This document shows, piece after piece, positions 33,677 through 34,126 of a DNA stretch of 34,126 bases. Source of the DNA: Deltaproteobacteria bacterium (GTDB taxonomy: Bacteria > Myxococcota_A > Polyangia > Polyangiales > JADJMO01); assembly GCA_016182965.1 (NCBI GenBank), contig JACPFM010000028.1:1-34126 (forward strand), given 5' to 3'. The notes beneath the pieces are model-generated. The model was not told the DNA's origin. It was given only the letters and a program-made list of their open reading frames with translations, and did no database searches. Numbering within the stretch: the stretch's first letter is position 1; each line of letters starts with the position of its first letter. Position numbers and translations under genes: made by a program.

Positions 33677-33838
33677 CTGGCCGACGCCCTGCAGGTCGGC
33701 GCGCGCCACCCGGCGCTCCGCGGCCTGCGCTCGGGGGTGCGGCGCGTCGAGCGCCCGCGTACCTGGCCGCTGCTCGTCGGCCTCGTGGTGATGTCGATCT
33801 GCCTCGCGCTCGCCGTCTCGGCTCTCCTCGCCCGCTAG
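33677..33838 (+). CDS. Small single-pass membrane protein with uncertain start
   Basis: Ten bases after the preceding stop, in the same frame, 53 codons remain open to TAG at 33838. Nearly all third positions are G or C, a strong coding signature. The product has a basic half (GARHPALRGLRSGVRRVERP) and one membrane helix (WPLLVGLVVMSICLALAVSA). No ATG/GTG lies at the beginning: CTG at 33677, preceded by GAGGATGTGAG, or the GTG at about 33740 are candidates. It could instead be a tail separated from an ancestral upstream gene by the stop codon. Confidence 0.45.
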   Translation: MADALQVGARHPALRGLRSGVRRVERPRTWPLLVGLVVMSICLALAVSALLAR

Positions 33839-33856
33839 GCACTGGTTCCTGGATCC

Positions 33857-33876
33857 CCCCGGGATGAATCCCGGGG
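33857..33876. repeat. REP-like hairpin 1
   Basis: CCCCGGGAT-GA-ATCCCGGGG forms a 9-bp near-perfect stem. It may also act as a bidirectional transcription stop after the small membrane gene, but lacks a T-run. Confidence 0.6.
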
Positions 33877-33891
33877 CACCGAAAGCTTGGT

Positions 33892-33910
33892 AAGCCTGCT
33901 TCGCAGGCTT
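33892..33910. repeat. REP-like hairpin 2
   Basis: AAGCCTGC-TTC-GCAGGCTT forms a perfect 8-bp stem 15 bp after hairpin 1. Two such hairpins in a row are typical of REP doublets in intergenic DNA. Confidence 0.6.
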
Positions 33911-33964
33911 CTCGCACTGGGCGCGGGGGAGGCGGGTGGTGCGCGGAAGCCCAAGAACTCGGCC

Positions 33965-34126
33965 GTGCGCTTTGGCGGCGATCAAGTCGGCGAGCCACAC
34001 GTCGTCTGCTGGCGCGAAGACCGCCTGACGCTCCGAGGTCGTCTCGATGAACCAGCAGAAGCGTGTCGCGGTGAGCGCCGAGCAGGCCCGGGGTCGACGC
34101 GGGCCCGGCGCCGGTTGCGTGCGCAC
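33965..34126 (-). pseudogene. Edge of a possible degraded gene, maybe a REP-associated transposase
   Basis: Reading leftward from the window edge, about 50 codons with fair G/C third-position bias include RFCWFIETTSERQAVF, APADDVWLADLIAAKAHG. The pattern vaguely resembles the N-terminal part of REP-associated tyrosine transposases, and hairpins of REP type lie just beyond. Coding character fades after about 33965. The identification is weak and the gene is incomplete in any case. Confidence 0.2.

Overview
The window looks like chromosomal DNA of a very GC-rich, predatory-type Myxococcota, probably order Polyangiales. This is inferred from the strong G/C third-position bias, many small Cys-rich lipoproteins with Asp/Ala/Pro-rich linkers, a 1435-residue TPR protein beside a transmembrane Ser/Thr kinase, a MopE-type motif, and a bacterial NHEJ system. 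The species cannot be named from sequence alone. No tRNA, rRNA, CRISPR array, intact transposon or phage module was found.

Layout. (1) 1-1062: start of a lipoprotein gene, a 182-bp palindromic element in its 5' region, and a hypothetical membrane protein. (2) 1108-6051: a DNA-repair block. ligD (minus) diverges from ku (plus), and ku is followed 10 bp later by a fused O6-alkylguanine methyltransferase/AlkA glycosylase. (3) 6092-13103: a giant TPR protein and a Ser/Thr kinase-TM-VWA fusion. (4) 13104-14561: accessory debris, namely a VapC-like fragment, a lipoprotein gene, a possible coupled leader ORF, an orphan C-terminal coding remnant and a heptamer array. (5) 14562-17969 (minus): CoADR/rhodanese flavoprotein, Cys-rich lipoprotein and succinate-semialdehyde-type dehydrogenase, closely spaced. 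(6) 18062-21249: a LysR regulator divergent from hmgA-hpd, two consecutive steps of tyrosine degradation (4-hydroxyphenylpyruvate to homogentisate to maleylacetoacetate). (7) 21210-23942 (minus): two coupled small proteins behind a Fur-like promoter, DoxX, two Cys-rich lipoproteins and a Nudix hydrolase. (8) 24015-29617: a five-gene, stop/start-overlapping operon for a divergent caa3-type oxidase (CoxII-cytochrome c, fused CoxI-CoxIII, small membrane protein, CtaG, triheme cytochrome c). (9) 29618-33838: a tail-anchored SDR, a MopE/VWA-like lipoprotein, an LGFP/beta-lactamase-fold lipoprotein and a small membrane ORF. (10) 33839-34126: REP-like hairpins and the edge of a possible degraded gene.

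Best leads: the oxidase carries Gln where the K-channel Lys of A-family oxidases is expected. The kinase-VWA protein and the TPR protein with a distinct C-terminal domain may form one signalling pair. ligD uses one hexanucleotide repeat in two reading phases to build two different interdomain linkers. Functions are assigned by motif recognition only; no database search was possible.
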